Assembly: GCF_000632455.1 (NCBI RefSeq)
Contig: NZ_JFYL01000009.1
Coordinates: 1-64,000, forward strand
Source of the DNA: Acinetobacter sp. Ver3
GTDB taxonomy: Bacteria > Pseudomonadota > Gammaproteobacteria > Pseudomonadales > Moraxellaceae
Direction of reading: 5' to 3'
DNA length: 64,000 nt
This document shows, piece by piece, positions 44,742 to 55,942 of this stretch (its first letter is position 1; every line of letters begins with the position of its first letter). A model generated the notes under the pieces. That model was not told the origin of the DNA, did no database searches, and saw only the letters and a list, made by a program, of their open reading frames with translations. A program made the position numbers and the translations under genes.

Positions 44742-47483
44742 CTATCCAACTACTGATGCAGTTGGATCTATTAATCTTTGCCATAGCTTGCAAACGACCT
44801 TACGGGTATCGAGCCAATTCGCAGCACTCACTTGCATGGATTGATTTGCAAGGGCTAAACGATGACTCTCGGCACGTTCACGGAGATAAGCTTGAATCAA
44901 TGCTGTCGCATCGGCGCTGGATAAGCAGCCAGTTTTTGCGGCATCCTCAAGGATTCGTACATTGTCGGAGTAATGGGCGAGATCAGGATTCGTCCCACTC
45001 CATGCTAATACTGCATACTGTGCCATAAATTCGATATCAACGATACCACCTGCATCCTGTTTTAAATGAAAAATTCCATCTTTTTTTTGCTCATTTGATG
45101 AGCCTAAATGGTCTTTCATTTTTTGACGCATTTTTAGCACTTCTGCTCTCACCGTTTCTTCATTTCGAGGCAAAGTTAAAATACGACAGCGTAATTCCTC
45201 AAACTTTTCTCTTAAGCTTTGCTCACCCGCTATACTACGCGCACGAACAATCGCTTGATGCTCCCAAAGCCATGCATTTTTAAGTTGGTATTGCTCAAAA
45301 GCCTTAAGGCTTGTGACGAGAAGCCCAGCTTCTCCTGAAGGACGCAATCGTGTATCAATCTCATACACACGACCATCTAAAGTTTGGGTTGTCATCAGCG
45401 ACATGAGCTTTTGCCCAACACGCATCGCAAATTCAAAACCACTAATTGGTTTCAAGCCATCTGTATCTGCCTGCTCATCCATATAGTGGATAAAGACTAA
45501 ATCAAGGTCTGAACCATACCCAAGTTCAATACCGCCTAATTTCCCATACCCAATGACACTGAATGCCATATGATTTTTTGAACAACGTTGACCATCTGCA
45601 TCTACTGGGTAACCATGTTTTTTTGCTGTAATTTGATATGCTAAATTCAAAGTTGCTTGAACTGAAACCTCAGCAATATCGGTGAGCGCATCAGACACAC
45701 GCATCAGTGGACTTTCAGCCAATACATCACTTGCTGCTACAGTCAAAACATTCGATTTTTTGAATAAGCGCAATACGCGCATTTGATCTTCCACTTGATC
45801 AATTTCAATACGCAGCAGCTGCTGTCTGAGTGAATCCTCCAAATCTTGGCGTTTAGGTAGCTCAAAATCCATTGATAAAAACTCATCGAGTAAAACTGGA
45901 TAATGGGTTAGCTCTTCACAAATCCATGGGCTTACAGTCGCCATTTTAACGAGTCGCTGTAATGCTCCTTTGCTTTCAATCAACATCACTAGATAGACTG
46001 TTCGCCGCATCACAGATTCAACCAGTGGCATGAGTCTTACCAAAGCGACTTGTGGATTATCCGATTCGAGAACAGCTTGAATCAGATGAGGCCAAAACTC
46101 TTTTAAACGATTAACTGCTTTAGCGGGTAATTTTTTGATGGCATGTCCATACCAAAACTCACGAACCAAATTTTTAGCAGACTCATCTAAAACTTCATTC
46201 AATTGCTGCTCTATTTGGCTAAAGCTTTCAGCCAATGGATCTACTTCTTTTTCTTTAATTAAATGCTCAAACTGATAAGTTACTATAGCGCGCTTATCAT
46301 TGAGAACATTTAAGAAAGCATCCCAACTCTCAAATCCAAGTGTCTCTACGATGCGATTTCTTTGGTCAGGTTCTGTAGGCAGTGATTGAGTTTGTTGGTC
46401 GTTCAACGCTTGAATGGCATGTTCCACACGACGCAAGAATAAATAAGCATTTTCAAGCTCATCCACCACTTCAGGTTCAAGTAATCCAACAACCCCCAAA
46501 TGATGTAGACTCACTAAACATTGACGGTCTTGTAGCTCAAGTTTTGAACCACCATAAATCAACTGGAAAACTTGAACGATAAACTCGACTTCACGAATAC
46601 CACCTGCACCAAGTTTAATATCATCTTCAATATTTCTACGTTGAACTTCACGCTCAATCATCGCTTTCATTTCACGCATCGCTGCAAAAGCAGTGTAGTC
46701 CACATAACGGCGGAATACAAAAGGTCGAGTCATTTCCAGAAGCTCATCCCCTTCCTTTCCTCCTGTAACAATACGCGCCTTTATCCATGCATAACGCTCC
46801 CACTCACGCCCATGTTGACTGAGATACTTTTCAAGTGCCGCATGACTGATTGCTAGTGCTGAACCATCACCCCATGGTCGCAATCGCATATCCACTCGGA
46901 ATACAAATCCATCTGAGGTGATATGTTCCAACAAATAAATAATTTTTTGCCCCCAAAGGATGCAAAATTGCTGAACATCAATACATTTACGACCATTGGT
47001 TTCACCTTGCTCATCGAAGGCAAATATAAGATCAATATCACTGGATAAATTAAGTTCCTGAGCCCCCAATTTACCCATTGCAATCACGATAAGGTCTTGA
47101 AGCTTACCGTTATAGCCGATCGGCTCTCCATGTTTGGCTTGCAATGGACGATAAGCGAAGCTTTTGGCTGCATCAATACTGGCATCGGCAAAGTCTGAAA
47201 GCTCACGAGTCAATGTAATAACTGAAATGAGGCGGTTCGCATCCTGCCAAATCCACCGAAACATTAAACGTGCTCGCAAAATTCGAATTTTTTGCATCCA
47301 TTCTTTTTCATCCTGAATGTCATCAAGTTCTTTTTGTACAATTTGATAGATTTGTTCAGTACTTAAAAATTTATTAAATTGATCAGATGAATAATCTTGT
47401 TCTAATAATGTTTGATGTAAATTATAAACTTGTTCCGCGTATTGACTGGCTCTAAGAGTTTTTTGCAACTGATCAGCATTCAT
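44742..47483 (-). CDS. glnE: Glutamine synthetase adenylyltransferase/adenylyl-removing enzyme
   Basis: A 913-residue bifunctional enzyme (E. coli 946) controlling glutamine synthetase by adding and removing AMP. Both nucleotidyltransferase domains are seen: AMGKLGAQELNLSSDIDLIFAFDE (about 145-168, removal) and GYGKLGGIELGYGSDLDLVFIH (about 645-667, addition), each followed by the helical GlnD/GlnE-type domain (FIVQVFQL; DIEFMAQY). Upstream is an orphan sensor kinase 65 bases away. Confidence 0.96.
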   Translation of the reverse strand: MNADQLQKTLRASQYAEQVYNLHQTLLEQDYSSDQFNKFLSTEQIYQIVQKELDDIQDEKEWMQKIRILRARLMFRWIWQDANRLISVITLTRELSDFADASIDAAKSFAYRPLQAKHGEPIGYNGKLQDLIVIAMGKLGAQELNLSSDIDLIFAFDEQGETNGRKCIDVQQFCILWGQKIIYLLEHITSDGFVFRVDMRLRPWGDGSALAISHAALEKYLSQHGREWERYAWIKARIVTGGKEGDELLEMTRPFVFRRYVDYTAFAAMREMKAMIEREVQRRNIEDDIKLGAGGIREVEFIVQVFQLIYGGSKLELQDRQCLVSLHHLGVVGLLEPEVVDELENAYLFLRRVEHAIQALNDQQTQSLPTEPDQRNRIVETLGFESWDAFLNVLNDKRAIVTYQFEHLIKEKEVDPLAESFSQIEQQLNEVLDESAKNLVREFWYGHAIKKLPAKAVNRLKEFWPHLIQAVLESDNPQVALVRLMPLVESVMRRTVYLVMLIESKGALQRLVKMATVSPWICEELTHYPVLLDEFLSMDFELPKRQDLEDSLRQQLLRIEIDQVEDQMRVLRLFKKSNVLTVAASDVLAESPLMRVSDALTDIAEVSVQATLNLAYQITAKKHGYPVDADGQRCSKNHMAFSVIGYGKLGGIELGYGSDLDLVFIHYMDEQADTDGLKPISGFEFAMRVGQKLMSLMTTQTLDGRVYEIDTRLRPSGEAGLLVTSLKAFEQYQLKNAWLWEHQAIVRARSIAGEQSLREKFEELRCRILTLPRNEETVRAEVLKMRQKMKDHLGSSNEQKKDGIFHLKQDAGGIVDIEFMAQYAVLAWSGTNPDLAHYSDNVRILEDAAKTGCLSSADATALIQAYLRERAESHRLALANQSMQVSAANWLDTRKVVCKLWQRLIDPTASVVG

Positions 47484-47548
47484 TTGAAAAAAAGCCTGAA
47501 TAAATCTAAAACTCTTTTATATCAGTCCTTACGCAATTTGTGGACTAT

Positions 47549-48829
47549 TTAGTTCACTTTTTCCAAAGATGTTTGATTACTCGTATTTGGGGTGGCAGGT
47601 AACGCTGCATGAGTGTCTGCTTCAGGTAATATGACTTTAAAAGTCGTACCTTGACCTTGTTGAGAACTGACACAAATTTCACCATGATTCAAATCAACAA
47701 ATCTTTTACATAACACCAAACCTAAACCAGCACCTTTTTCACCAGATGTACCACGAATAGATACCTTCAAATCCGGTTGAAAAAGCTTCTCAATTTGCTG
47801 TGGTGTCATACCTAAACCTGTATCTCGAATGGCAATTTCGACACCTTGATCGCATTTTGATGCTTCGATATAAACTTTTCCAGTTCCATCCACATGAGTA
47901 AACTTCAAAGCATTGGATACCAAGTTTTGAATCACTGATGTGATCATATTAATGTCGGCAAAGACTTTTAACTCTTGCGGCACACTTTCAATTAATTGAA
48001 TATTTTTTTTCACAGCCAACGTGTTTAAAACATCAAAAACGATTTTTGTCACCTGTTTAAGCTCAAACTGAATAGGGTGATAGACAAATCTCCCACCTTC
48101 AGCCATTGCCCAATTTAATAGGCTTTCCAATAAGTTATAAGTCGATTGAGCGGTATCATGTAGATACTCAGCGATATTCTGTACACTGTCCTCATCCAAA
48201 CTTTCACGCTCATTGGCCAATACATCAGAAAAACCTAATAAGCCATGAAATGGTGCGCGTAAATCGTGTGCAATGATTTGAAAGAATTTTGTTTTACTGA
48301 AATTAAGCGCCGATTGTTGTTCATATAATTCTTTGAGTTCCGCATAATCCGAATGAAGCTCTAATATACGAATTAAGCTCATTGAGAAATCATAAACCAG
48401 TTCTAAATTTTGATCATCAAAAGGTTGGTGCTGATTATCAAATAAAATCACTTGACCAATTGAAAAATCATCATTCACTTTTAAATCAATGGCTATAATT
48501 CGCTCGTGATCAACTCCGAGTTGATGAATATGTGCTGAAAAAGATGAATAATTAGGATGATCACGACTGATCGAAGTTTGACCCGCGAAATATGGTAATA
48601 ATTTTGCTTTTTTATTGGCATTAAAAGCTTTAAATCCATTTGGAGAAGAATGCCACACATATGGTTCATCATGAAAAGCTAAGATTGCTGACTCCGCATT
48701 TAAAATGCCACGCGCAAATCTTAAAAAACTCTCAAGTTGATTTTTTGGCGTTGATACTCCGAGTAAAAGAGACATTTTGCAGGCACTGAGCTGATCAGCT
48801 TGATCGACATCTATAAATTCTATTTTCAT
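47549..48829 (-). CDS. Soluble sensor histidine kinase, no partner regulator nearby
   Basis: A 426-residue kinase without a TM segment. The N-terminal half (about 15-175) resembles a GAF domain. The H-box is FFQIIAHDLRAPFHGLLGF (about 187-205), followed by N-box NLVSNALKFT, DTGLGMTP, and G-box GEKGAGLGLVLCKRFV. The C-terminus is Pro/Thr/Ser-rich. No response regulator gene lies within reach, so it is an orphan. It precedes glnE on the same strand, but a nitrogen link is not shown. Confidence 0.88.
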   Translation of the reverse strand: MKIEFIDVDQADQLSACKMSLLLGVSTPKNQLESFLRFARGILNAESAILAFHDEPYVWHSSPNGFKAFNANKKAKLLPYFAGQTSISRDHPNYSSFSAHIHQLGVDHERIIAIDLKVNDDFSIGQVILFDNQHQPFDDQNLELVYDFSMSLIRILELHSDYAELKELYEQQSALNFSKTKFFQIIAHDLRAPFHGLLGFSDVLANERESLDEDSVQNIAEYLHDTAQSTYNLLESLLNWAMAEGGRFVYHPIQFELKQVTKIVFDVLNTLAVKKNIQLIESVPQELKVFADINMITSVIQNLVSNALKFTHVDGTGKVYIEASKCDQGVEIAIRDTGLGMTPQQIEKLFQPDLKVSIRGTSGEKGAGLGLVLCKRFVDLNHGEICVSSQQGQGTTFKVILPEADTHAALPATPNTSNQTSLEKVN

Positions 48830-49142
48830 GTCTACATCCTGCCATGGAGTAAAGGGGAATAATGATCGATTACATTTTATTTTTTCATTTCACAGTAAAG
48901 AAATGAAACCTTATTTCATCAAGACTAATACATTCTCAAATATTAAGAAAGTGCATTTTTGAGGGCTGAATATCTAGCTAAAGCATGAGTCGTACTTTAT
49001 AAAACGTAAGCGTCTAGTGAAGATCGATTGAATAAACCATAACTATTTATTATTAAAATAAAATTTACTCAATCCTTATCTTATATTATTCATCAAATCT
49101 TCATTTGAAATTTTAAAATTCCTTTATTTATTTAAAACAAAT
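48830..49142. other. Intergenic region upstream of the histidine kinase
   Basis: AT-rich, about 310 bases, without a supported gene. It must hold the kinase promoter. Confidence 0.35.
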
Positions 49143-49181
49143 AAAAAGGCCCTCAAGTCTGAATATGCTTGAAGGCCTTTA
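49143..49181 (-). terminator. Terminator of tRNA-Leu
   Basis: Stem AAAGGCC.TCAAG / CTTGA.GGCCTTT downstream of the tRNA on its strand, followed by T-rich sequence. Confidence 0.75.
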
Positions 49182-49187
49182 AGTATT

Positions 49188-49274
49188 TGGTCCCGAGGGT
49201 CGGACTCGAACCGACACGTCATCTCTGACAGCGGATTTTGAGTCCGCCGCGTCTACCAATTTCACCACCTCGGG
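49188..49274 (-). tRNA. tRNA-Leu (anticodon CAA)
   Basis: An 87-base class II tRNA with encoded CCA. Acceptor CCCGAGG / CCTCGGG, D-arm GTGAAATTGGTAGAC, anticodon stem GCGGA with loop CTCAAAA (anticodon CAA, reads UUG), a long variable arm, and T-arm with GGTTCGAGTCC. It stands alone, transcribed opposite to queA. Confidence 0.95.
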
Positions 49275-49456
49275 AAAGGTTGTGTTCGGTATAATATCGT
49301 TTTTCTTTTCTTTGTCAATGCATAACCTGACTCAAGCGCCTATTTTTAAATCAATAGTATGCATTATGCTTTTTTAACCACCAAACTCAGCTCGAACTGG
49401 GCAAAAAAAGCATATACTAATGCCAAAATTTTTGCTGATTCCATTTTTATATTCTT

Positions 49457-50495
49457 ATGCAACTATCTGATTTTAGCTTTGAACTCCCAGACGAACTTAT
49501 TGCCCGTTACCCTCTTGAAGAACGAAGTGCTTCTCGCCTGCTTCATCTTAAGGCGGATGGTCAGTATGATGATCACCAATTTACCGATATTTTAGACCTG
49601 TTTAATGAAGGTGATTTATTAGTTCTCAATGATACCAAGGTAATGAAAGCTCGCTTGAAAGGTAAGCGTGCTTCGGGTGGTGCGATTGAGGTTCTGGTTG
49701 AAAGAATGCTTGATCAATTTATTGCTCATTGCCATATCAAAGCAAGTAACTCACCAAAACCAGGTGCTGAGCTTTTTGTCGGATCAGATGAGGTTAAAGT
49801 TACGGTTCAAGGGCGCCATGAAAATCTCTATGTGGTGGAATTTTCCAAACCAATCTTAGATGTATTGGATCAGTATGGTGCATTGCCTATTCCACCTTAC
49901 TTCAACCGAGAAGCAGAAGATATTGATACTGTACGTTATCAAACCGTATTTAATGATCCTACAAAAATTGCCAGCGTTGCTGCTCCAACGGCATCTCTGC
50001 ATTTCGATGAACAACTATTAAAAAAACTTAGAAGATAAAGGTGTAAACAAGACATTTGTCACTTTACATGTAGGTGCAGGTACATTTTTACCAGTACGTA
50101 CAACCGATATCGAAAATCACATCATGCACAGTGAATGGTGCCAAGTCAGCGATGAAGCTATGGCGTTGATTAAAGCCACTAAAGATCGAGGTAATAAAGT
50201 GATTGCCGTCGGAACGACTGCAACACGCGCAACAGAAAGCGCGGCTCAAGCCAATGGTGGCGAACTGAAGGGCTGGACTGGTGATACTCAGATTTTTATT
50301 TATCCTGGTTATGAATTTAAAGTAGTAGATCGTTTGATTACTAACTTCCACCTTCCAGAATCAACATTATTAATGCTTGTTTCAGCCCTGTCCAATCGTG
50401 ATTATATTTTGAATGCGTATCAACATGCTGTAAAAGAACGCTATCGTTTCTTTAGTTATGGTGACGCAATGTTGATTGACCAAGCAAAAGATTAG
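49457..50495 (+). pseudogene. queA: queA with a one-base frameshift
   Basis: S-adenosylmethionine:tRNA ribosyltransferase-isomerase, step of queuosine synthesis. The first frame (49457-50038, 193 codons) has [21 protein letters not shown] and [20 protein letters not shown]; it stops soon after an A7 tract (50020-50026). The second frame has [23 protein letters not shown]-like [22 protein letters not shown] and [15 protein letters not shown] to 50495. Removing one A joins them into exactly 345 residues, the normal QueA length. It may be a real mutation, a slippage product, or a sequencing error. Confidence 0.9.
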
Positions 50496-50505
50496 GATCT
50501 GATCT

Positions 50506-51540
50506 ATGCCGATTGATTCTGTTCAGCAACTGCTTCACCTTCGCACCCGAAAGAACAAGCAAATTATGGCCAGTGTTGATCGGCTTTGGGCTCTTGGACG
50601 TTCTGCTCAACATTCTGATGACATCCTGCAAGGATTACATCCATGGGGTTCGAATACCCAACTCTTTTTTCACAATGGCATACCTAAATTTTTAGTTACG
50701 CTTGCCATCATATTCATTGTTTTTTCGCTCTTTCCTATTTTTGACACATTAAAATGGATGGCATATAGCTCAGCGGCGATACTTATCCTGATTGCATATA
50801 TAATTTATGAACCAAATAAACCTATTCATGAAGTGATTGCATTTCTTGAAGAGCGAATGATTGGTTTTAAATTCGGTATAGAAGCTTATTCAACGCCATC
50901 ACACCTTGGAACAAATAGACATAACACCTTGATCATAAGTCAGCTAAGGCAAAAATTTCCTTTGTTTAATCAAGGCAACCATGCCAATGACATTTTAAAA
51001 TTTGCCTCTACCACGTGGAAAAACGCTCAAAACCAAGATTTCCCTGTTATGCTTTTTCATTACCGATTTATTGATGAAGTCAATCTGCCTGAGCAAAACA
51101 AAACACCACAAAAATTAAAAAAAATTGAACGTCATCGTTGGGGCGTATTTGTATTTGATATATCACCACTAGGATTAGCGACGACCAGTAGAAAGAAAGG
51201 GTTCACCACACCATATACAGAGCGCTGGGAGAGCAGTGATTTAGAGCTACGTAAAAAAGTTCAGATTTACGGTACAGATCGTTTACAACTCGCAAAGATC
51301 ATGACGCCATCAACCACACTCAAACTGATTAAATTTTATCGAATTCACCAGGGCGACTTAATTTTCCACCCTCATGACCAAATCATGTGTTATTTGGGAG
51401 ATCGCGATTTATTTGACGTCACACACAAACTTGAAATCAAAGAGATCAAAAATATATCCGCTTTGCGCGGTTACTTAAGAACATTAACCATGCCAAATTA
51501 TCAACAACTCAAACAGAGCATGCTAAACTTAGTCGCATAA
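50506..51540 (+). CDS. DUF3137-like membrane protein
   Basis: A 344-residue protein with two adjacent TM segments (about 65-85 and 87-105) and a large C-terminal cytoplasmic domain. It is paired with a LemA gene, as DUF3137 proteins often are; the segments HRWGVFVFD, FTTPYTERWESSDLELRKKVQIYG and QIMCYLGDRDLFDV are conserved-looking but the family call is tentative. It begins 10 bases after the queA end. The function is unknown. Confidence 0.65.
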   Translation: MPIDSVQQLLHLRTRKNKQIMASVDRLWALGRSAQHSDDILQGLHPWGSNTQLFFHNGIPKFLVTLAIIFIVFSLFPIFDTLKWMAYSSAAILILIAYIIYEPNKPIHEVIAFLEERMIGFKFGIEAYSTPSHLGTNRHNTLIISQLRQKFPLFNQGNHANDILKFASTTWKNAQNQDFPVMLFHYRFIDEVNLPEQNKTPQKLKKIERHRWGVFVFDISPLGLATTSRKKGFTTPYTERWESSDLELRKKVQIYGTDRLQLAKIMTPSTTLKLIKFYRIHQGDLIFHPHDQIMCYLGDRDLFDVTHKLEIKEIKNISALRGYLRTLTMPNYQQLKQSMLNLVA

Positions 51541-51558
51541 TAACGATCATATTAGGTA

Positions 51559-52134
51559 ATGCGCGTGGGCTTATTCATTTTTCTTTCCATCTTTGTTTTG
51601 ATTATTGTCTGGGGAATATGGGTTCGAAATAATATCATTCGATATTTGAATGCTTCTCAGCGTGCTTGGTCAGATGTCACAAATTTTGAACGTCAGAAAA
51701 TTAAAACATTAGATCATCTTGAACAAAATTTATCTCAATACACTGAGTTTGAAAAATCAACATTAGAAAATATCACAGCCTTACGGCAACAAATCCTAAA
51801 TCTCAATACACAATCATCTGATATAGCTCAGCTTCAGCATATTGAAGCGCTAAGTCAATCGTTAATGAAAAGTTTAAATGTGGTTGTTGAAAATTATCCA
51901 GATCTCAAAGCTGATCAGCTTTACAACCAAATGATGCATGACATTCAAGAGCAAAATGAAAATGTCAGTGCTGCAATTTCAATATTCAATCGAAATGTCG
52001 AAGAGTTTAATAACTTGATTCAAGTTTTTCCGAATAACTTAATCAACAGTATCAGCCTCGCAAAGAAACCTATTCGCCCATTTACCGATCATCAAGCTCA
52101 ACAAAATTTTGATTATCGCCCTAATTTCAAATAA
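51559..52134 (+). CDS. LemA-family protein
   Basis: A 191-residue LemA-type protein: one N-terminal TM (about 3-20), a short exposed N-terminus, and a long helical bundle with YLNASQRAWSDV, VVENYPDLKAD, and NRNVEEFNNLIQVFPNNLI that match the LemA pattern (VENYP.LKA.....Y......FN..I..FP). The function of LemA is not settled. It follows the DUF3137-like gene by 18 bases and forms an operon with it. Confidence 0.85.
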   Translation: MRVGLFIFLSIFVLIIVWGIWVRNNIIRYLNASQRAWSDVTNFERQKIKTLDHLEQNLSQYTEFEKSTLENITALRQQILNLNTQSSDIAQLQHIEALSQSLMKSLNVVVENYPDLKADQLYNQMMHDIQEQNENVSAAISIFNRNVEEFNNLIQVFPNNLINSISLAKKPIRPFTDHQAQQNFDYRPNFK

Positions 52135-52335
52135 GGATTCCACCTTAAAAAGTGGCAATAGCTTAGAGAATCACGTTGTTTATCCATTACGATTTATTCA
52201 TATTAAGATACGCTAAAAACTGTACATCTGAGCAAAGAATAAGCAGGTTTCTTCATTGTTTAGCAAGATCATGAATCTCTTGTAATTTTTCATATACAAA
52301 AATCCAAGTCGTTAAGAATAATGTAATTTTTCTAG

Positions 52336-53550
<1,215 letters not shown>

Positions 53551-53647
53551 TACATCAGTATTTGCGCTGAGCAAAAAGACAATGTAAATTGCTGAACAAG
53601 CCGATTTTTTATCATCTTTTTTGATATTTTTAGTTTAGGAAAATGAA

Positions 53648-53977
53648 ATGAGCCTTTTTATTTCGACTGCACACGCAGCTGGTGAAGCTGCACAACAACC
53701 AAGCTTAGTTGCTAACTTATTGATGATTGCAGTATTCATTGCAATTTTCTACTTCTTAATTTGGCGCCCTCAAGCAAAACGTGCGAAAGAACATCGCACT
53801 TTGGTTGAGAGCTTAGGCGTTGGCAGCGAAATCGTTTTTGCAGGCGGTTTAATGGGCCGTATTACTAAACTCGAAGGTGATTTCGCTGTGGTTGAATTAA
53901 ACCGTGGCAACGAAGTTAAAATTCAGCGTGCAAGTGTGATTTCAGTATTACCTGAAGGCACTCTAAATAACCTTTAA
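53648..53977 (+). CDS. yajC: Preprotein translocase subunit YajC
   Basis: A 109-residue inner membrane protein with one TM (about 20-40) ending FYFLIWRPQAKRAKEHR and the cytoplasmic VGSEIVFAGGLMGRITKLEGDFAVVELNRG. Part of the SecDF-YajC holo-translocon. AGGAAAATGAAATGAG before the ATG. First gene of yajC-secD-secF. Confidence 0.95.
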   Translation: MSLFISTAHAAGEAAQQPSLVANLLMIAVFIAIFYFLIWRPQAKRAKEHRTLVESLGVGSEIVFAGGLMGRITKLEGDFAVVELNRGNEVKIQRASVISVLPEGTLNNL

Positions 53978-53986
53978 TTATAAAAT

Positions 53987-54011
53987 AGTCGTGCAGCTGC
54001 ACGACTTTTTT
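53987..54011 (+). terminator. Intra-operon hairpin between yajC and secD
   Basis: Perfect palindrome AGTCGTGCAG/CTGCACGACT plus T-run, 20 bases before the secD start. It looks like an intrinsic terminator that would lower secDF expression relative to yajC. Confidence 0.75.
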
Positions 54012-54030
54012 CATTTTAAGAAGAAAGCGA

Positions 54031-55932
54031 ATGCGTTACCCAGCATGGAAATATTTACTCATTCTAGTTGTACTAGTCGTGAGTACATTATATGCCCTGC
54101 CAAGTTTGTATCCTGATGAACCAGCTGTCCAAATTTCTGGTGCAAAAGCTGGTTCTGTCATTGATGACACAGTGATTCAAAAAGCAGAGCAACTATTAAA
54201 AAGCAACAATATCCAATCCCACAATAACAGCTTTACTCAAAATGCTGCCCTTCTACGTTTAGACAGTTCTGAAGCCCAATTAAAAGCAAAAGATATCCTA
54301 CGTGAAGGTCTGGGTGAAAACTATGTTGTTGCATTAAACCTCGCGCCAACAACACCTGAATGGTTACAGAAAATCGGTGCACGACCAATGAAACTTGGTC
54401 TTGATTTGCGTGGTGGTGTCCACTTCCTCCTTGAGGTGGATATGGACAAAGCGATTGCGCAGCGCATGGAAACATCGGCTGCTGATTTGCGACGCGAATT
54501 CCGTGAGAACAAGATCAAATTCAATAGTCTTTCATTGAATAACAATGCGATCACTGTTCAATTTGCTAACAATGAAGATCGTGCAGCAGCGATGGATCAA
54601 CTTCGTCGTAACGGCAATAAATATACTCAACAAGCACTTGCAACTGAAAATGGTGCCAGTCTTCGTTTAACCTATACAGATACCACAAAGCAAGAAATTC
54701 AGTCGTATGCGTTAGATCAAAACTTAACAACACTTCGTAATCGTATTAATGAACTTGGTGTTGCAGAAGCATTGGTTCAAACCCAAGGTAGCAACCGTAT
54801 TGTGGTTGAATTACCAGGTGTCCAAGACACAGCTGAAGCAAAACGTATCTTAGGTCGTACAGCAAACTTAGAATTCCGTTTGGTGTCTGATCTAAATGAT
54901 CAATATATTGATCCTTATTCAGGGAAATATAATGGTCAACCCTTACCTCCAGGGACAGAAGTATTCGCCTATGAATCTTTAGACAGTGGTCGTGAACTTT
55001 TACTTAACCGTAATCGTATTCTGACGGGTGAGCGTGTACAAAATGCTTCTTCAGGCTTTGGACAAGATAGTGGTACAGCAGAAGTTAACATTACCCTTGA
55101 TAATGCAGGTGGTAAGTTAATGTCAGATGCGACTCGTAGCGCTGTTGGTAAGCGTATGGCGGTACTGTTCATTGAGAATAAACAACGTATCAGTTACGTT
55201 GAAGATCCTGAAACAGGTGCACAAACTGAAGTACGCACACCATATACTGAATCTGTCGTCATTAATGCAGCAAATATTCAAGCAGTACTGGGTTCACAGT
55301 TCCGTATTACTGGTTTAGATTCACCCCAAGAAGCAGCTGAGCTAGCTTTAATGCTTCGTGCAGGTGCGCTCGCTGCGCCAATGTACTTTGTTGAAGAGCG
55401 TGTTATCGGTCCAAGCTTAGGTCAAGAAAACATCGATAAGGGTGTACTATCCACTCAAATTGGATTCATCTTGGTCGCAATTTGGATGGTGGTATTCTTC
55501 CGCTTATTCGGTGTCATTGCGAACTTCGCTCTAGTATTCAACTTAGCAATGATCTTGACGGTTATGTCTTGGATCGGTGCTTCATTAACGCTGCCAGGTA
55601 TTGCAGGTATCGTTATTACCATCGGTATGGCGGTGGATGCAAACGTTCTAATTTGCGAGCGAATACGCGAGGAAATCAAATGGGGAGCATCGCCTAAACA
55701 GGCGATTGTTGCAGGTTATGATCGAGCTTATAACACCATCTTTGACTCGAACTTAACTACATTCCTTGTTGCATTTATCCTCTTTGCCATTGGTACTGGT
55801 CCGATCAAAGGATTTGCCGTGACACTCATGATTGGTATTGTTTGCTCGATGTTTACTGCGATTACAGTAACCCGTGCAATTGTACAGATCATTTACGGTA
55901 AAAAACGTAACTTGAAAAAGTTGAGCATTTAG
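54031..55932 (+). CDS. secD: Protein translocase subunit SecD
   Basis: A 633-residue RND-type inner membrane protein driving the late steps of Sec export with the proton gradient. TM1 (about 7-25), the P1 periplasmic domain with KLGLDLRGGVHFLLEVDM, LRNRINELGVAEALVQTQG, RFRITGL-like RITGLDSPQEAAELALMLRAGALAAP, and five C-terminal TMs with GIVITIGMAVDANVLICERIREE (essential Asp). Coupled to secF with a 10-base gap. Confidence 0.97.
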   Translation: MRYPAWKYLLILVVLVVSTLYALPSLYPDEPAVQISGAKAGSVIDDTVIQKAEQLLKSNNIQSHNNSFTQNAALLRLDSSEAQLKAKDILREGLGENYVVALNLAPTTPEWLQKIGARPMKLGLDLRGGVHFLLEVDMDKAIAQRMETSAADLRREFRENKIKFNSLSLNNNAITVQFANNEDRAAAMDQLRRNGNKYTQQALATENGASLRLTYTDTTKQEIQSYALDQNLTTLRNRINELGVAEALVQTQGSNRIVVELPGVQDTAEAKRILGRTANLEFRLVSDLNDQYIDPYSGKYNGQPLPPGTEVFAYESLDSGRELLLNRNRILTGERVQNASSGFGQDSGTAEVNITLDNAGGKLMSDATRSAVGKRMAVLFIENKQRISYVEDPETGAQTEVRTPYTESVVINAANIQAVLGSQFRITGLDSPQEAAELALMLRAGALAAPMYFVEERVIGPSLGQENIDKGVLSTQIGFILVAIWMVVFFRLFGVIANFALVFNLAMILTVMSWIGASLTLPGIAGIVITIGMAVDANVLICERIREEIKWGASPKQAIVAGYDRAYNTIFDSNLTTFLVAFILFAIGTGPIKGFAVTLMIGIVCSMFTAITVTRAIVQIIYGKKRNLKKLSI

Positions 55933-55942
55933 GAGATCTATC

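Noticed and set aside
49359..49595. 78-codon plus-strand ORF upstream of and overlapping queA
   Set aside because: Out of frame with queA and without features; queA start at 49457 is well supported.
50018..50040. Programmed -1 frameshift at A_AAA_AAA in queA
   Set aside because: A -1 slip leads to ACT TAG, a stop at once. Only +1 (or loss of one A) restores the frame, so a classical -1 site is excluded.
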